From the NCBI GenBank assembly GCA_003640385.1, contig RCAB01000304.1, positions 1 through 64,000 of the forward strand: a stretch of 64,000 nt of DNA. The letters are read 5' to 3'. The first letter of the stretch is position 1, and the number at the start of each line of letters is the position of its first letter. The position numbers were made by a program, and so were the translations under genes. Positions 1 through 12,089 of this stretch are shown here, one piece after another. The notes under the pieces are model-generated. The model saw nothing but the letters and a program-made list of their open reading frames with translations, was not told where the DNA came from and did no database searches. The stretch is from Setaria digitata (Eukaryota > Nematoda > Chromadorea > Rhabditida > Setariidae).

Positions 1-3000
1 TTTTAATTACATATTATAAATACTTGGAAGCATCTCGATTATACTCCCGAGAAACAAAAGTTTTTCACTGAGCGTCAGCCTTGTTGGTAAAATTTCAATA
101 AAAAAATATTCGGAAATTATAAAAAGAANTTTTTTCACTGCGCATCAGCCTTGTTGGTAAAATTTCAATAAAAAAATATTCGGAAATTATAAAAAGAAAA
201 AAAAGTTCTTTGATGATTTTTTATCGGCAACATTTTTCAGCCGCTTCAAAACTGCAGCAAATTTTCCAAATAGGAAAATAGGAAAATTTGATTTTAATTC
301 AGATTTCGTCAGAAATTCAAAATTTGCATAATCAGTCTTGATAATAATCGCATAAATTGATGTCATCTGCAAACATACAATGTGATCCATAAAAGTGAGT
401 GTTTATATAGAAAGTGATAAAGCTATATACTAATATTTATAAGTGTAATTTATGCGACAAACGCTCTGAGTCTGTATTGCGAATCCGTATTGCCAAATGT
501 TTATGGATTTTATTTAGTTAGAAATATTTGATTTTTCATAATATTATGAAGACAAAAGACTGTAACTCAGGTGTTTAATTTTTAATCCCTTCAAATATGA
601 AAATGCTATTATATCTAATTTTATTTACAACTTATAAGCTGCTAAGTTAACACTTCCTTATCAATAATATCTTAGCAGTATCGACGCATTACAACGATGG
701 AGAAGCCAAAGTACCTAAAGATGTTCGATCTAACATAACCAAAATGTTGAGTAACATTTGTGTGTATTCTCGCTGATCAGTCAAACTGAAATGATCATCA
801 ATCGGATGAAATATCCAAATCGATATTTACTTGGAAATATAACTCATCCAATTTTGTTGATGGTATTTTTGAATATCCTTTGCTACAGTTTCATTATTAT
901 CTCTCTTCCTTTTTTGTTTTGTATGAATGCTCCTGTATTATCACTTCGTCTAACAAATCAGAAGTGAATGTTGCAGTTTACTGATAATGAATGCAACGAT
1001 AATTTCTCAGTATTTCCGGCTATTTCGATGCACCAACAATACAGTACAGCGAATAATATCGAAAAGAAGTTTTCCATATTCAACACTTTCCTGATTTAAA
1101 TGACTTTGTTAATTAGCGTCTGGCAAATATGACGTGTTTCGATGATTATAAGGCAAATGAATGCTTCCAAACAATTTTTTGTCGTCATTTTCCAATCAGA
1201 AAATATATATACCCATTAAGTAGTTACAATCAATTCAAGTGACTGGAATTAAGGAACTGATGGAAGGCATTAAAAAATATGAAAGAGTTAAATCAATAAC
1301 ATAAAATAATACCGCAGTTTTTTAAAATTAAGATATAATAACAAGAAAATTTAAAGGTTAAAACCGAATGATTTTAACAGGAACTTAAAAACTTTTGCCA
1401 ATTCTTTCCAATCACCAATGTATAAACTTTGCCAATTATTTCTTCCTTCCAGATATTCTCTGCATCTCTAGGATAATCTAGAACTGCTTCTTTTTGTATC
1501 TAATTTGAAGCTAAATGCTTAATTTATCTGAAAATGTTTCATTTTGTATCCAAAGAATGAAAAGAATTGTTAACTTTTATATGCCACCAATTCAAACTAT
1601 ACCTATCCTAAGCTAATATATTTTGGAAATTTTAGATATGAAGCTGAATTTCAAATTCTTTGCAATTATCGAAACATACGCGTTGACCCATTTGCCTCTG
1701 AACTACACCTGATATTTCATTCTTTTTTAATCAGTGTTTTTTAACGTTCGAACTGCTAGAGCTACAAATCGAACCCAATGCAGTTTCGTTACATTTGGAA
1801 AGAAGAAAAAAAAAAAGCTCTTTAAGGCAATACTAATTTACCAACTCCTGTGTTTTCCGAATAAGAGTGATAATAAGGTTTAATTAATCCGTTCCCATTC
1901 ATTATTTCGAATCATTTCTTTTACACCATTTGTGCACATAAGGAAACACTGGGATATAACAAGGTTACTTACCAAAAGAAAGCTTAATAATACAGAAAAG
2001 GAATGTCGCAAGAGAATGCAAATATTAGTTGGAAAGAAATAAAATATGCCCTTTTCTTGTTTGGAACTTAAAACTCAACGAATATTTTCGTAGTGCTGCA
2101 GCAGATTATAGAAGAAGAAATTAGAATTAAACATAATTATGTGGAGACAAAATACTTTACGGATTGGAAAAAATTCAAAATGCACATATAACTCACAGCA
2201 ACAATAAGAACGAAACGATGTCAAACATACTAAAAATTATGTGCTAGTACAAAATTTAAGTAACTTTTACAACTTAAAAGTCATTTTGCCTGAGAACTTG
2301 AAGCCTGTGGAAACATGAGTTGCAACTAATTCGTAAAATGTCCACCATTTCTATCATTTAGCAAAAAAATATTTAAATGATAATATGAAGGGTTTATCAC
2401 ATAAGTATTGTTCTGAAGGCAAAAAATTCGAAAACCATTACAAAAATTTGATAGGAAGAGTAAAGGAAAACAAGGTTGATAATGCTGATGACATAAAAGT
2501 TGAAATGAATAAGCCTTCATGCCAAATAAGCAAAATTAAAGCATATCCGAAGATTAATTAGCTTCAGTACTATAAATTTTGCAGGTAATCACAGACTATC
2601 CTCATGAAAACAATCACTTACAAGAATTATTTTGGTTCGGTTTTTCCTACTTTTTTTGTTATTTTTTTTTTTTCATTCTTAAAGCTTAGCTTTAACACAC
2701 AAAAAAAGGAAAGAATTTTAAATGAGAACAAAACTCACTGAATTCTAGTTTGTTAGCTTTAGCAATCTAAAGCTTGGACTGAAAAAATCCACAAAATATC
2801 GCTGATGGCATTTTTGAACCGCTCATCTCACATGGAGCTGTCGAGATGTATTTGCTTGGTCTTTAAGTTCCATAAAATAAAGATGTGCAAAGACTATTCC
2901 AAGCGAAGAACGCTGAAGAGCAACGTTATGGTACTGCCATTGCTAGAGTATTTCGTACATTTCCTGAAGTAAATAAATAAATGAATGAATAAAATGAAAC

Positions 3001-3365
3001 GAATACCTTTTATTGCTTTTTGTTGGTGGAGAGCAAATTTTCGGAAATATGACTACCTTCTTTTCTCAATGCTTGCTGGTGCTCATTTGTTTTTGGCAGC
3101 ACTAAAATCGTCGTTTTATACACTTTTATGCGCTAGTAGCTTTTAGCATTTCCTAGTGCAGAGTATCCGCGAGTATTTGAAGATTCTAATGTTTCAAGAA
3201 GACACTTGATGAGTTGTCGATACTAGATGGAATAGGATGTCATTTTTGTGTTAAGTTGCGGAATAAATACAAGAACATTATAGCCACTACTAGTTTGACA
3301 CTTATCACTACTTTTATTTACCACTTTACATACTCATCAATGTTCTACTAATACAGCAGAGTGCT
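1..3365. other. Intergenic AT-rich sequence, no confident gene
   Basis: No gene can be supported here. Two short stretches look faintly coding. One is an open frame after an acceptor-like CAG at about 680, running to a TGA at about 776. The other is a 30-codon frame ending near 2980. Neither has a start, a partner exon or a recognisable domain, so both could be chance or the end of a gene lying off the left edge. The rest is AT-rich with short homopolymers, and one assembly-related duplication lies at 61-198. Confidence 0.6.
61..198. repeat. Direct duplication around a single N (base 129), probable assembly artefact
   Basis: Bases 61-128 are repeated at 131-198 with two mismatches, and one N at base 129 separates the copies. 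The same pattern recurs at six other N positions in the window. This suggests two contig ends that overlap but were joined with a one-base gap instead of being merged. Confidence 0.8.
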
Positions 3366-3653
3366 TTAAAAGGCAATCTTGATGGTTTTCCCAACCAGAA
3401 AAATAAGTGCAACCTCATGCCATAGTCTTGACAAGTAATCACCCAAGCCAATAAGAACTAGGCCAACTGATACAAAACTGACAGTCGCTCCTGCATATTT
3501 TTGTCTCCTCCACTTCGATTGTCTCGGTTTGCAAACTGCTGTTCCATCAACAACAAGTGAATTTTGCTTTCTCGTATTGTCATTGCATTTTCTCTGATGT
3601 ATGAGGGGTTTATCTATGAAATTAAGTACTGATACTTTGCTTTTTATTTTCAT
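3366..3653 (-). CDS. Hypothetical small membrane protein (95 aa)
   Basis: This is an uninterrupted minus-strand ORF with an ATG start, and I do not recognise the family. The first 55 or so residues are polar and basic, rich in Lys, Arg and Asn. They are followed by one strongly hydrophobic stretch (about residues 56-72, from GATVSFVSVGLVLIGLG) and a second weaker hydrophobic end. This suggests a single-pass or hairpin membrane protein with a basic N-terminus. About 50 bases after the stop the minus strand carries an AATAAA-like signal (plus-strand TTTATT near 3312), which fits a real 3' end. The ORF could instead be one exon of a larger gene or a chance frame. Codon content is more balanced than in the surrounding noise, which is why it is listed. 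It lies head to head with pink-1, about 0.75 kb away. Confidence 0.4.
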   Translation of the reverse strand: MKIKSKVSVLNFIDKPLIHQRKCNDNTRKQNSLVVDGTAVCKPRQSKWRRQKYAGATVSFVSVGLVLIGLGDYLSRLWHEVALIFLVGKTIKIAF

Positions 3654-4397
3654 TACTTAACGGCACTTTTAATAATGACTGACTACACTAACTCTACCAT
3701 GTGGTACTACGCGGACGAATGACGGAATATATATTCACTTGATCGCATGTGAGAAAAGTAGAGAAAGCACGGATCATCACTCCATACACTCTTAATTTAG
3801 GTTGAAGACATTAAGACGAGAAAACAATTACTTCATTGACAAAAATTACTTCGTTGGAAAATACCACCTGATCTCAGTGAAAATGTTTCGTGTTTTTCGA
3901 ATTTATTTTACCAGACGTTTTGTTTTTACTTGTCGGCTTTGTTCAGTGATTTAAATCAAATTCATGAATTAAAGTATACGGGGTTATTTGTCGTTTGGAA
4001 AAAACAGGTCGAATTTTATGCATTTTGAGAATTTTGAAGAGAGGTTGACTTTTTTAAATAAAGATTTCAAAAGAAAAACTTGTTTCATATATTCAAATAA
4101 TTTACGATAGCTGTTATTCTGCTTCGGTTAGCGTGTGCATAGGAAATTAGAGAGAATTATATTTCACCTTTATTCCTTGTCCCATTTTAATATGAGTGGA
4201 TTTAGACAAAAAAGTAGGCTATTCTGGGATATTTCGACGTATCCATCATCATCAGAAGTCATAATGTATGATGTATTGAATTAGTATATCCTCCACAGTA
4301 TTTAGACAGGACATGCTTAAAATGCAGTTCTTGACATGCTGTAATATGTGTTTGAGATGGTAATTCTTTTTAAAATCTATTACAGGATCTCTGAAAA
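3654..4397. promoter_or_regulatory. Divergent intergenic region upstream of pink-1
   Basis: About 740 bases separate the hypothetical minus-strand ORF from the pink-1 start. If both are real, the region would hold both promoters. No specific factor site or TATA element can be named. The last part, just before 4385, is a T-rich tract ending in an acceptor. Confidence 0.3.
4369..4385 (+). promoter_or_regulatory. Probable trans-splice acceptor of pink-1
   Basis: A T-rich run ends in TATTACAG, with the AG at 4384-4385, only 12 bases before the chosen ATG at 4398. No upstream coding exon in the same frame is visible. In nematodes this layout is typical of spliced-leader addition. It is inference; an ordinary 5'UTR intron would look the same. 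Confidence 0.5.
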
Positions 4398-7300
4398 ATG
4401 AGAAGATTTCGTTTCCCGTTACGATTTTTGTTGAAGCGGTCCGGTACTGTTATCCTACGATATGCCAGGCCAGCGTTAAGAAGCGAAGTGCTTTATCGTG
4501 GTTTGACGGTTTGTCTTCTCATGTTTTCCTTATTCCTACTTTAATTTTATTGAAATTTCTGATATTAATGAAAAAACAGTCGTTAGCGAAATTTTTTTTT
4601 TTTAACGAAACAGAGAAGGAAAGCATTGTGACTTATTCTGTAGATGTTGTTTTGGAAAAGGTAAAATAAATAATGTGAAAGAATACTCGAACTTCATTCC
4701 TTAAAAAAGCTATGTATTGCTTTTCAAAGAGAAGTATTAAAATTGCTGCAGTTTTTTGCTTTTGCTACTGCCAGATAGAAATGCAAGTATGCGTTTGGAA
4801 ATCCAGAACTAGTAAAATGACGGTTAAGTTGGTATCTTGAATTGCGAGAAAAGTCTCGAAATCTTGTTTTCCAGTTCATCATCTCTTGTTTTTAAGCTTT
4901 GGGGGCGAATTATAATACGACCGCTTGTGCTGACAAGTTATCAAAAAAACTGGAGAAATAATTTGTTAAATACCAGTCAACGACATATTTCTCTGCTGAA
5001 AATGTATTCAAATCTGGAGATTTCAGAGAGAATTAAGGTGTATCATTTTTTTTCCTTTTTTTTTTGTTGAAGAAATAGTCTATAGTAATATCAGTGAATG
5101 GAATTTCTCTAAAGTATAAGGCAAGTAGTTTTAAAGTGTAGAACAAAAGTTTTTTTTTTTTTTTGATCGTACAGGAATTGAGATTTACTTCTGATTCAAT
5201 AGCTTTGGCAGTTTCTTTGTATTTCATTACACAGAAAAACTGTAATATTTAACTTTTCAGAAGTTATTTCTGACACACGTACGGTACAATATTGGGTTGC
5301 GAACTGTAGAAGTACCCAACAGGCTTGAGGACTATGAAATAGGTAAGGTATAATTATTGCTTGTAAATTATTTTCACTGTCACCATTTGCTCTTCTACAC
5401 GTGTACTCTTACTTTGTATCAGTATCTCCTCAAAACATCATGATGAAAATAAAGAAGAAACATATTTCTCTCTCATTTATCACTAATAAAATCCAAAACC
5501 ATAACAATTTGGATGCAAAATTTACTCTCGCAAATGACTGAACTTAGAATATGTGTTATTTAAATAAAATGCTTCACTACTAGTTGATATGGTGTGTTAA
5601 GTAATTAGACAGTTCTACGATCTTGAAAACTCGTGCGTGTAAGAGTTAATCTGTTTAACAATTGTATATGGGATTTAATAAAGCATTTTTTCTTAAGAAA
5701 ATTTTTTTCTCCTCAATGATCACCGATAAAGCAATTATTGAAAAATCGATTCTCGGATCTACAGTTTTCTTCTTCTCACTTAAACTATTCAACATTATCA
5801 CCATTATTTTTAAGCTTTCGGTTTTATTTGAAGGTAGTAATATTGCTTGTGGTTGTGATGCTGCAGTATATGAGGCTCGTATTCGTAGGATAGAGAAACC
5901 TGAGAAGCTGCCTTCTGGTATTTATGAAAATTTACCTTATACTTCTTTCCCGCAAAAAAAACAGCCAGCTGCAGAAGATCCTGTAATTGTTAGTTTTTTT
6001 TTTTTTATTACGTTTGTAACTATACTTAAAACAAATTTTAGTGTTAAGCATTTGACAGTTTATCCTTTTTTTATTTCTGGAAATAGCATGAGTAGTCGGA
6101 TTCGAAATTTAATAAGAAATATCTATTCCCAAACTCATTGAGTTTGCAGCCAAATAGGTAAAATGATATCAATGAACGTTATCTTTTTTTCATCTAAATT
6201 AAGAGATAAATTTTTTTTTTTTTTTTTTTTTTTTAGGTCTACTGCTCATTTGCAGGCATATCCTTATGCACTGAAAATAATGTACAATTATGAATTTGAT
6301 GTATCAGAAAGATATCTGTGGATGGATATGGGTACCGAATTAGTCCCATTAATCGAAAAACCACCAGAGCTAATTGGTTGTATGGCCAAGTGTGTTGCTT
6401 TCTTCAGTTATTTTATAAGTTTCTACTTTTTTTTTTAAAGCCGATTGTTTCAAAATTTTTGACAGTTTTTGCTAAACTTTGGTAAAGATTGTTGCTACAT
6501 TATAACCGATTATATAACAGGATAGTGGAAAATAAAAACTTCGTATTAAATTACTTGCAGCATGAAATTTTTGCGACATGCACATCCAAATATAGTCGAA
6601 ATGTACAAAGCATTCACAGACTGCATGCCAGTGTTGGATGATGCTCGGCGTTTATATCCGGAAGCACTGCCAACCGCTGATTTTTATGAATTGATCATCG
6701 ATGAGCCAAAGACATTGTTTATAGTTATGAAAAGGCAAATAACTTGCGATACTTCAGTACACTTTAGTGTCAAAAATTTTTGTTTTCTGAATTTTTTAAC
6801 TCCTTGCTCATTACCAATAAAATAATGGATTTAAGAAAACCGATACGAACTATCTTCCTGCAGTTGAAAAGAATTAGGGATATCAGCTTCTAGTATTTTC
6901 AAAAATTTCTTTCTCAGAAACTTCGAGAAATATTATTTCAGTTTTCAGGTATCGGATGACATTGAGGGAGTATGTGCTCACGCGAAAAAGAAACTACTGG
7001 TTTGGTAAGGTTATGTTTGGGCAGCTTCTAGAAGCAGTTGTTTGTCTTTACAATCATCGAATCAGTCATCGTGATATAAAATCAGACAATATTCTCCTCG
7101 ATTTTGATAACGAAGGCAGGTGTTTTACTGGTCGTCTTTTTTTTTTGGTTAATAAACTCTCGATTTCCGTCATAGGTGAAATTCTTTTCACTTTAGATCT
7201 CTACATCAGTTTTTGTGTGTTGTGATTTTCCTTAGTTTTCAGAAACCAATTCGAAGAAGTTTACCTTCTAGATTTTTCATATATGCTTTCTTGCTATTAT

Positions 7301-10277
7301 TACATTATAAAAATCTTATTTAGACGATGTTCCACATTTGGTTTTGAGCGATTTTGGTTGTGCATTAGCAACGGGAACTTGGCAAGTACGTTACGATACT
7401 GATGGGGTCTACCTTGGAGGAAACTTAGCACTGAGGGCTCCAGAAGTAAATTCTTGATGATTTATTTAATATTCTTTGTGCTGGAATTTGCTTTGATAGG
7501 AAAAAATTTGTAGTCTAAAAATTTACAGTATTTAAATTAACCGTTGTATCCTTTATGGATTTGCTGTCTGAACCCTTCTTCATATCTTAGTATTTCTCGC
7601 GTAATGTATTATCATTTGACATTATTTCATATAGTCTTTTTGCAGAGTTACTCTGGCTCAACTTCTGATGCTACCTAGTTGAGTTTAATATCTGTATTGC
7701 AATTTCTCGATATCATGAAGCCCGGTAGTTTAAATGCCATGCTGCTGGGGGATCAATACTTATTATACCTTACTTTGCTAATTTTTTATTTAAATGATTA
7801 TTATGGTTTAGAAATTTGCATACATCGTTATAAATAATTTTATATAAAATGGTGTCAGATTTCAGATTCGCCGTGCTTCTCCGGCTCCTAACAACTGGGT
7901 TGATTTTCGATTGGCAGATTTATGGGCTGCTGCTACTGTTGGATATGAAATTTTTACAAGGCAAGGCTTTCATTAGTAGGTTGAGCGACTGAAGTGCAAA
8001 GTACTTTAGGAAAACCAGTGCATAGTGGCTGTGCATATTTTTTACTATATTATGCTATTGTGTTTCGTAACAGTGAATACATTCATACGTCCGGATTAGC
8101 CGCTAAATTNGACTTCAAGGAGCAGTATGTAGTATTTCGTAAAATCGAAAATTAGCCGCTAAATTTAGAATGTGTTTCTCAACTTTCCGATAAAATTTGC
8201 ATTTCGATTGCTTGAAATTCTTNTAGCCGCTAAATTTATAATGTGTTTCTCAACTTTCCGATAAAATTTGCATTTCGATTGCTTGAAATTCTTTCTGGAA
8301 AGAATAGATTGAACCCTTACAGAACAAATCCGTTCTATAGCCGAATGAGAAGTGATCAGTATATGGAATGTGAATTACCGCCACTTCCAAAGAAGATGGA
8401 CTATCCGATAAAGACGGTTATTTGGAATATGCTACAAATTGATCCAAGCAAAGTAAATTGAGATAAATGAGTAGTTATAATCAGTATGATCCAACTGGAT
8501 GGTTTCTTTTTTAAGTGACAATCGGTATAAAAAAGAATTTATTCAAAATATTGCTTAAGTCCTTGTTTGATCTCTTCCAGTCATATCCAACTTTTTCAGC
8601 GACCAAATCCATTCGTTGCTGCGAACGTGCTCAGTATATCATTGTTTCGATTTGGTCATGATTTACAAAGATTATTTAATGATTGTGGCTTTGATGAAAC
8701 ACTCTTTGGTGGGGACATTAACGATTTGAAAAATGCTGCAAGTAAAACTCTAAAAGCGGTAAATATTATCGGGAATAATGCGGAAAAATAAAGGGAATGA
8801 GCTTGAAAACAAGTCTCTATTTGCAAAACTTTAGTATGATATATTGGAATGAATTTGTTTGTAGAACCTTCTATCTGTCGTAACCTGTGAAATTATCAGT
8901 TTTGAAATTATCAGTTTCAGTAGTGCAAATGGCATCACTTCCAAAATTCAAAATATTATATTTCAATCAGTTTTAAGCTTGATCAAAAGATGACAACAGC
9001 AGTGAATGATTTTACACTTCTCTTTGCTGCGGAAACAATACTGGCTAGAAATGTGCATCCAAATGTGGTCAGTGCAGCGGAGCTACAGGTTGTTTCTTTG
9101 AATTTTGTTTAGAAATCATTTTAGTGCTTGAATTCCAACTGGAAAATAATTTAGATCCTAAGACCCTACCTTTTTTGCTTAACTTTTTATATGACTAAAG
9201 GTTTATATTTATTTAAAATCGATGCGTAACAAGAACTTTCGAATTTTTGCAGATTTTATGTGTATTTTTAATTTCATTACTACACTGTATTAATTTTAAT
9301 TTTATTACATTCTTTTAGCTGACTTAATCTCTATTATTTAATGCTATTCTTCATCAGCAGTCCTAATGATCTATCATCTCCAAGAGACGCCTGACTCTGA
9401 TGTTTCATGTACTGAAACTGACAAACCTTGATTTCTTGGTAAATTAACCAGTATAATATATTGGTGTGTAGCTGTGCACAATAAAGTATCAGCTTCTGAA
9501 AAAGGCTCGTCATGTTAGAAAAGTTTATAGCTTTGCTCTTGGCATTAGAAAGTTAGTAAATCATTAAATTATCATTTTCTTAAATACCTAGTGATCAGTG
9601 ATAAAGTTTAGCAAAAATTGGCTGGTGAAAAGAAAGATGGTGATTTCATTCTTAGAAAAATATGACTAAATTGCGTGGGATTTGATGTTTTATATAGTAA
9701 AATTGTTCGTGTATCTCAAATCTAAATTACTGGATAATGTGAAAATCGGCATATTCATAAGCTTGTTTTTCTGAATGAAGTGTGCGGAAGTTTTCTGAGA
9801 AACTATAAAAATGAGGAAAAAATTAACAGTAACTTTCAAATATTTGCTCTTAATGTTAAATATAGAGTTTGGAATTTTTGTTTAGTGGAATCCTATTAAT
9901 TTTTACTGTAATAGATCTCTTATTGACCTGTCGATGATGAATAATAATTTCATATGATTCTCTTTCTAACATTCAATCTTGTTATCATAAAAAACTTGAA
10001 GTTACAAACTTGTGACACATCCTATATCATTTTCGTAAATTCTAGAAGTAAATTAAACGGTAAAATTATATCAGAGGGAAATACTTTTAAGAGACTGTAA
10101 ATAGAATATTGTTAATCTGAAATGCTCAAAAGAAATGATTCAAAGCCATAAATTTGTTTTCAGCTGCGTGCAACATTTCTGTCCCGTATTGATCGCGAGG
10201 ATATTTGGACAGCTCTGAGATATTTTTATAGTGATAATAATTTATTAGGAGACTATCCTAACGATGTTACTTCATGA
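4398..10277 (+). CDS. pink-1: PINK1 mitochondrial serine/threonine kinase, 13 exons, 562 aa
   Basis: PINK1 senses damaged mitochondria and phosphorylates ubiquitin and Parkin to trigger mitophagy (established for the family). My exon model is 4398-4508, 4897-5037, 5261-5342, 5834-5982, 6256-6389, 6561-6734, 6949-7115, 7324-7445, 7866-7960, 8323-8452, 8600-8758, 8978-9088 and 10164-10277. All phases join and the frame stays open to the TGA. The N-terminus is Arg-rich and amphipathic, as in a mitochondrial presequence. Kinase landmarks are AAVYEA after the ATP loop (about 121-126), the VAIK-type lysine in YALKIM (K168), HRDIKSDN (304-311), DFG (329-331) and APE (358-360). The family-specific C-terminal region ends with LRATFLSRIDREDIW, as in worm PINK-1. 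Introns 6, 7 and 9 need GC donors. The first ATP-loop glycine is Ala (116). The starts of exons 2, 5 and 12 and the end of exon 4 have alternative sites. The two Ns at 8110 and 8223 fall inside intron 9 and do not affect coding. Confidence 0.93.
8095..8165. repeat. Short duplication around N (8110) in pink-1 intron 9
   Basis: The 15-base string ATTAGCCGCTAAATT lies directly before the N at 8110 (8095-8109) and again at 8151-8165. A third partial copy begins after the N at 8223. This is consistent with a contig overlap left in place. It is intronic. Confidence 0.65.
8153..8293. repeat. 70-bp duplication around N (8223) in pink-1 intron 9
   Basis: Bases 8153-8222 recur at 8224-8293 with one mismatch, separated by a single N. 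The second copy stops about 30 bases before exon 10, so the coding prediction is unaffected. It is a probable unmerged contig overlap. Confidence 0.8.
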
Positions 10278-11678
10278 TTAAGAAATCTAACATTAGCTGG
10301 GAATGTAGCAAATGTTGAATATGGTTTTGTCAATGTTTAATTTTTTTCCTAGTGCTAGTGATGCAACTCATCAAGGAAAGAACCTACTATAATAAGATAA
10401 CAAGTTGATAAATCTGCCTGGGGCTGAAGTTTGTTTTAATTGCTTTTTATGTGGGGAGGACTTCAGTTAAATTAGTTTATGATTTTGCTAGTTAACTTCT
10501 TCATAATTAACTTTTATCAGATTTTCCTTCTAATTTTTCGTGTTTTTAATAACATTTTAAAGTGGCATTCTGACTCGTATCTGCACAAATTTGTTCAAGA
10601 ACTGAGTAAAAAAAAAATCTTTTAATATCCTAGGCAATGGAATATTAGACTTCTCTTATAGTGAGTAAGGAACAGTTATTTCATTCACCATAAAAATATA
10701 TTCAAGTCTCAAACTGAATGAATTATGGAGGAAAGTTGGCATTTTCGAGTGGGCGTGTAGTAAATTTGCTTCGAAACTCTAAATCTTATGTCTTATTTTT
10801 CGAAATATTTTCTTTTGTTGTATTTTTCAAGTCTCATATCTCTGTTCAGGTTTGCAAGTTTTTCCTCTTGAGCTAGTTTTTCTCGAATCATTTACAGCAA
10901 AAATAGCATTTATATTCCACTTAGTTTATTTACACGAGGGAATTTGTAATAATTTCATTTCTCCATTGTTAATTTCTTGAGTGCAATACGAGTTTTATTT
11001 TGGTGATATTTTTTTGTATTTTCGGACTTTGTAATATTTTTTTATGAAAATTTTAATCTTGTGAACTTTATAGATTTACTTGTTTCATCCTAGAGCTTCT
11101 TATCCGTGTACATTTAGGTCGTTTTACATAAAATTTTTTTCTTCGATTTCCTGCTCATTTTCGTTTTTGATATTTATATATTTTATATGTAACTTGGGAA
11201 TAAATCTTTGTTTTTTTTTAATCTCCGCTATTTTCTCCGTGCAATGTTTCCGAATTTTTTGTTTACTTTACCGTTTAATTTTTTCAAAATTTTATGTTAG
11301 ATGATACTCTTAATAAACTGAAAGTTGCCCATTTGTCGGTGTTGTGCCACTAATTTCCTTCATTAGGAATTCCCTACGATGTTGCTGAAGGGAATAACGC
11401 TTAACTTGGGCCTAGAATACTTCTGTTCTGGATAGATCGTATAGGAGTACGGTTCTGCTTTTTGTTTCCTAATTGAAGTGTCATTTATTAAGAGCTTTCA
11501 TTACTTATCATATTTTATTAAAGTGTTTTTGCTGTTTAAAATTTTATTGGAAAAAGCATTCTATTAATTTTATGGCTGTGAGGTGAAAAGTGCAAAAAGA
11601 GTATTTAATGAATGAGACCTTTACACTCTGATACTTTTTAATAAGCATCCGAAGAATTTGTTTTTTTTTTTTTTTTAA

Positions 11679-12089
11679 ATTTGTAAATTAAAAAATATCT
11701 CTTTGCTGAGGTACTGCTTAAGTAATGTAGTTTGTATTAATATATGATGATAACTTAGTATTTCTTAATATACTTTGGCACCTTTCATTTTTTTTCGAAA
11801 TTTAAACTTTTAAAAATAATATGTATCAACTTCAATATGACCGTTGCTAAAATACAGCGAAAATGAACTTTAAATCCTATGACNATTTGTAAATTAAAAA
11901 ATATCTCTTTGCTGAGGTACTGCTTAAGTAATGTAGTTTGTATTAATATATGATGATAACTTAGTATTTCTTAATATACTTTGGCACCTTTCATTTTTTT
12001 TCGAAATTTAAACTTTTAAAAATAATATGTATCAACTTCAATATGACCGTTGCTAAAATACAGCGAAAATGAACTTTAAATCCTATGAC
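11679..12089. repeat. 205-bp exact-looking duplication around N (11884)
   Basis: Bases 11679-11883 and 11885-12089 appear identical by eye and are separated by one N. This is the longest of the N-flanking duplications. A perfect copy with a one-base gap is what an unmerged contig overlap would give. Confidence 0.85.

Noticed and set aside
1730..1800. GTTCGA-containing stretch resembling a tRNA B box
   Set aside because: No matching A box, acceptor stem or cloverleaf could be drawn on either strand.
2880..2985. Short plus-strand frame ending in ARVFRTFPEVNK-like residues
   Set aside because: Only about 30 codons, with no start, acceptor or homologue recognised. Two frames look equally good.
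11679..12089. 205-bp tandem repeat considered as a satellite
   Set aside because: It coincides with an N and the copies look identical, so assembly duplication is the better explanation.
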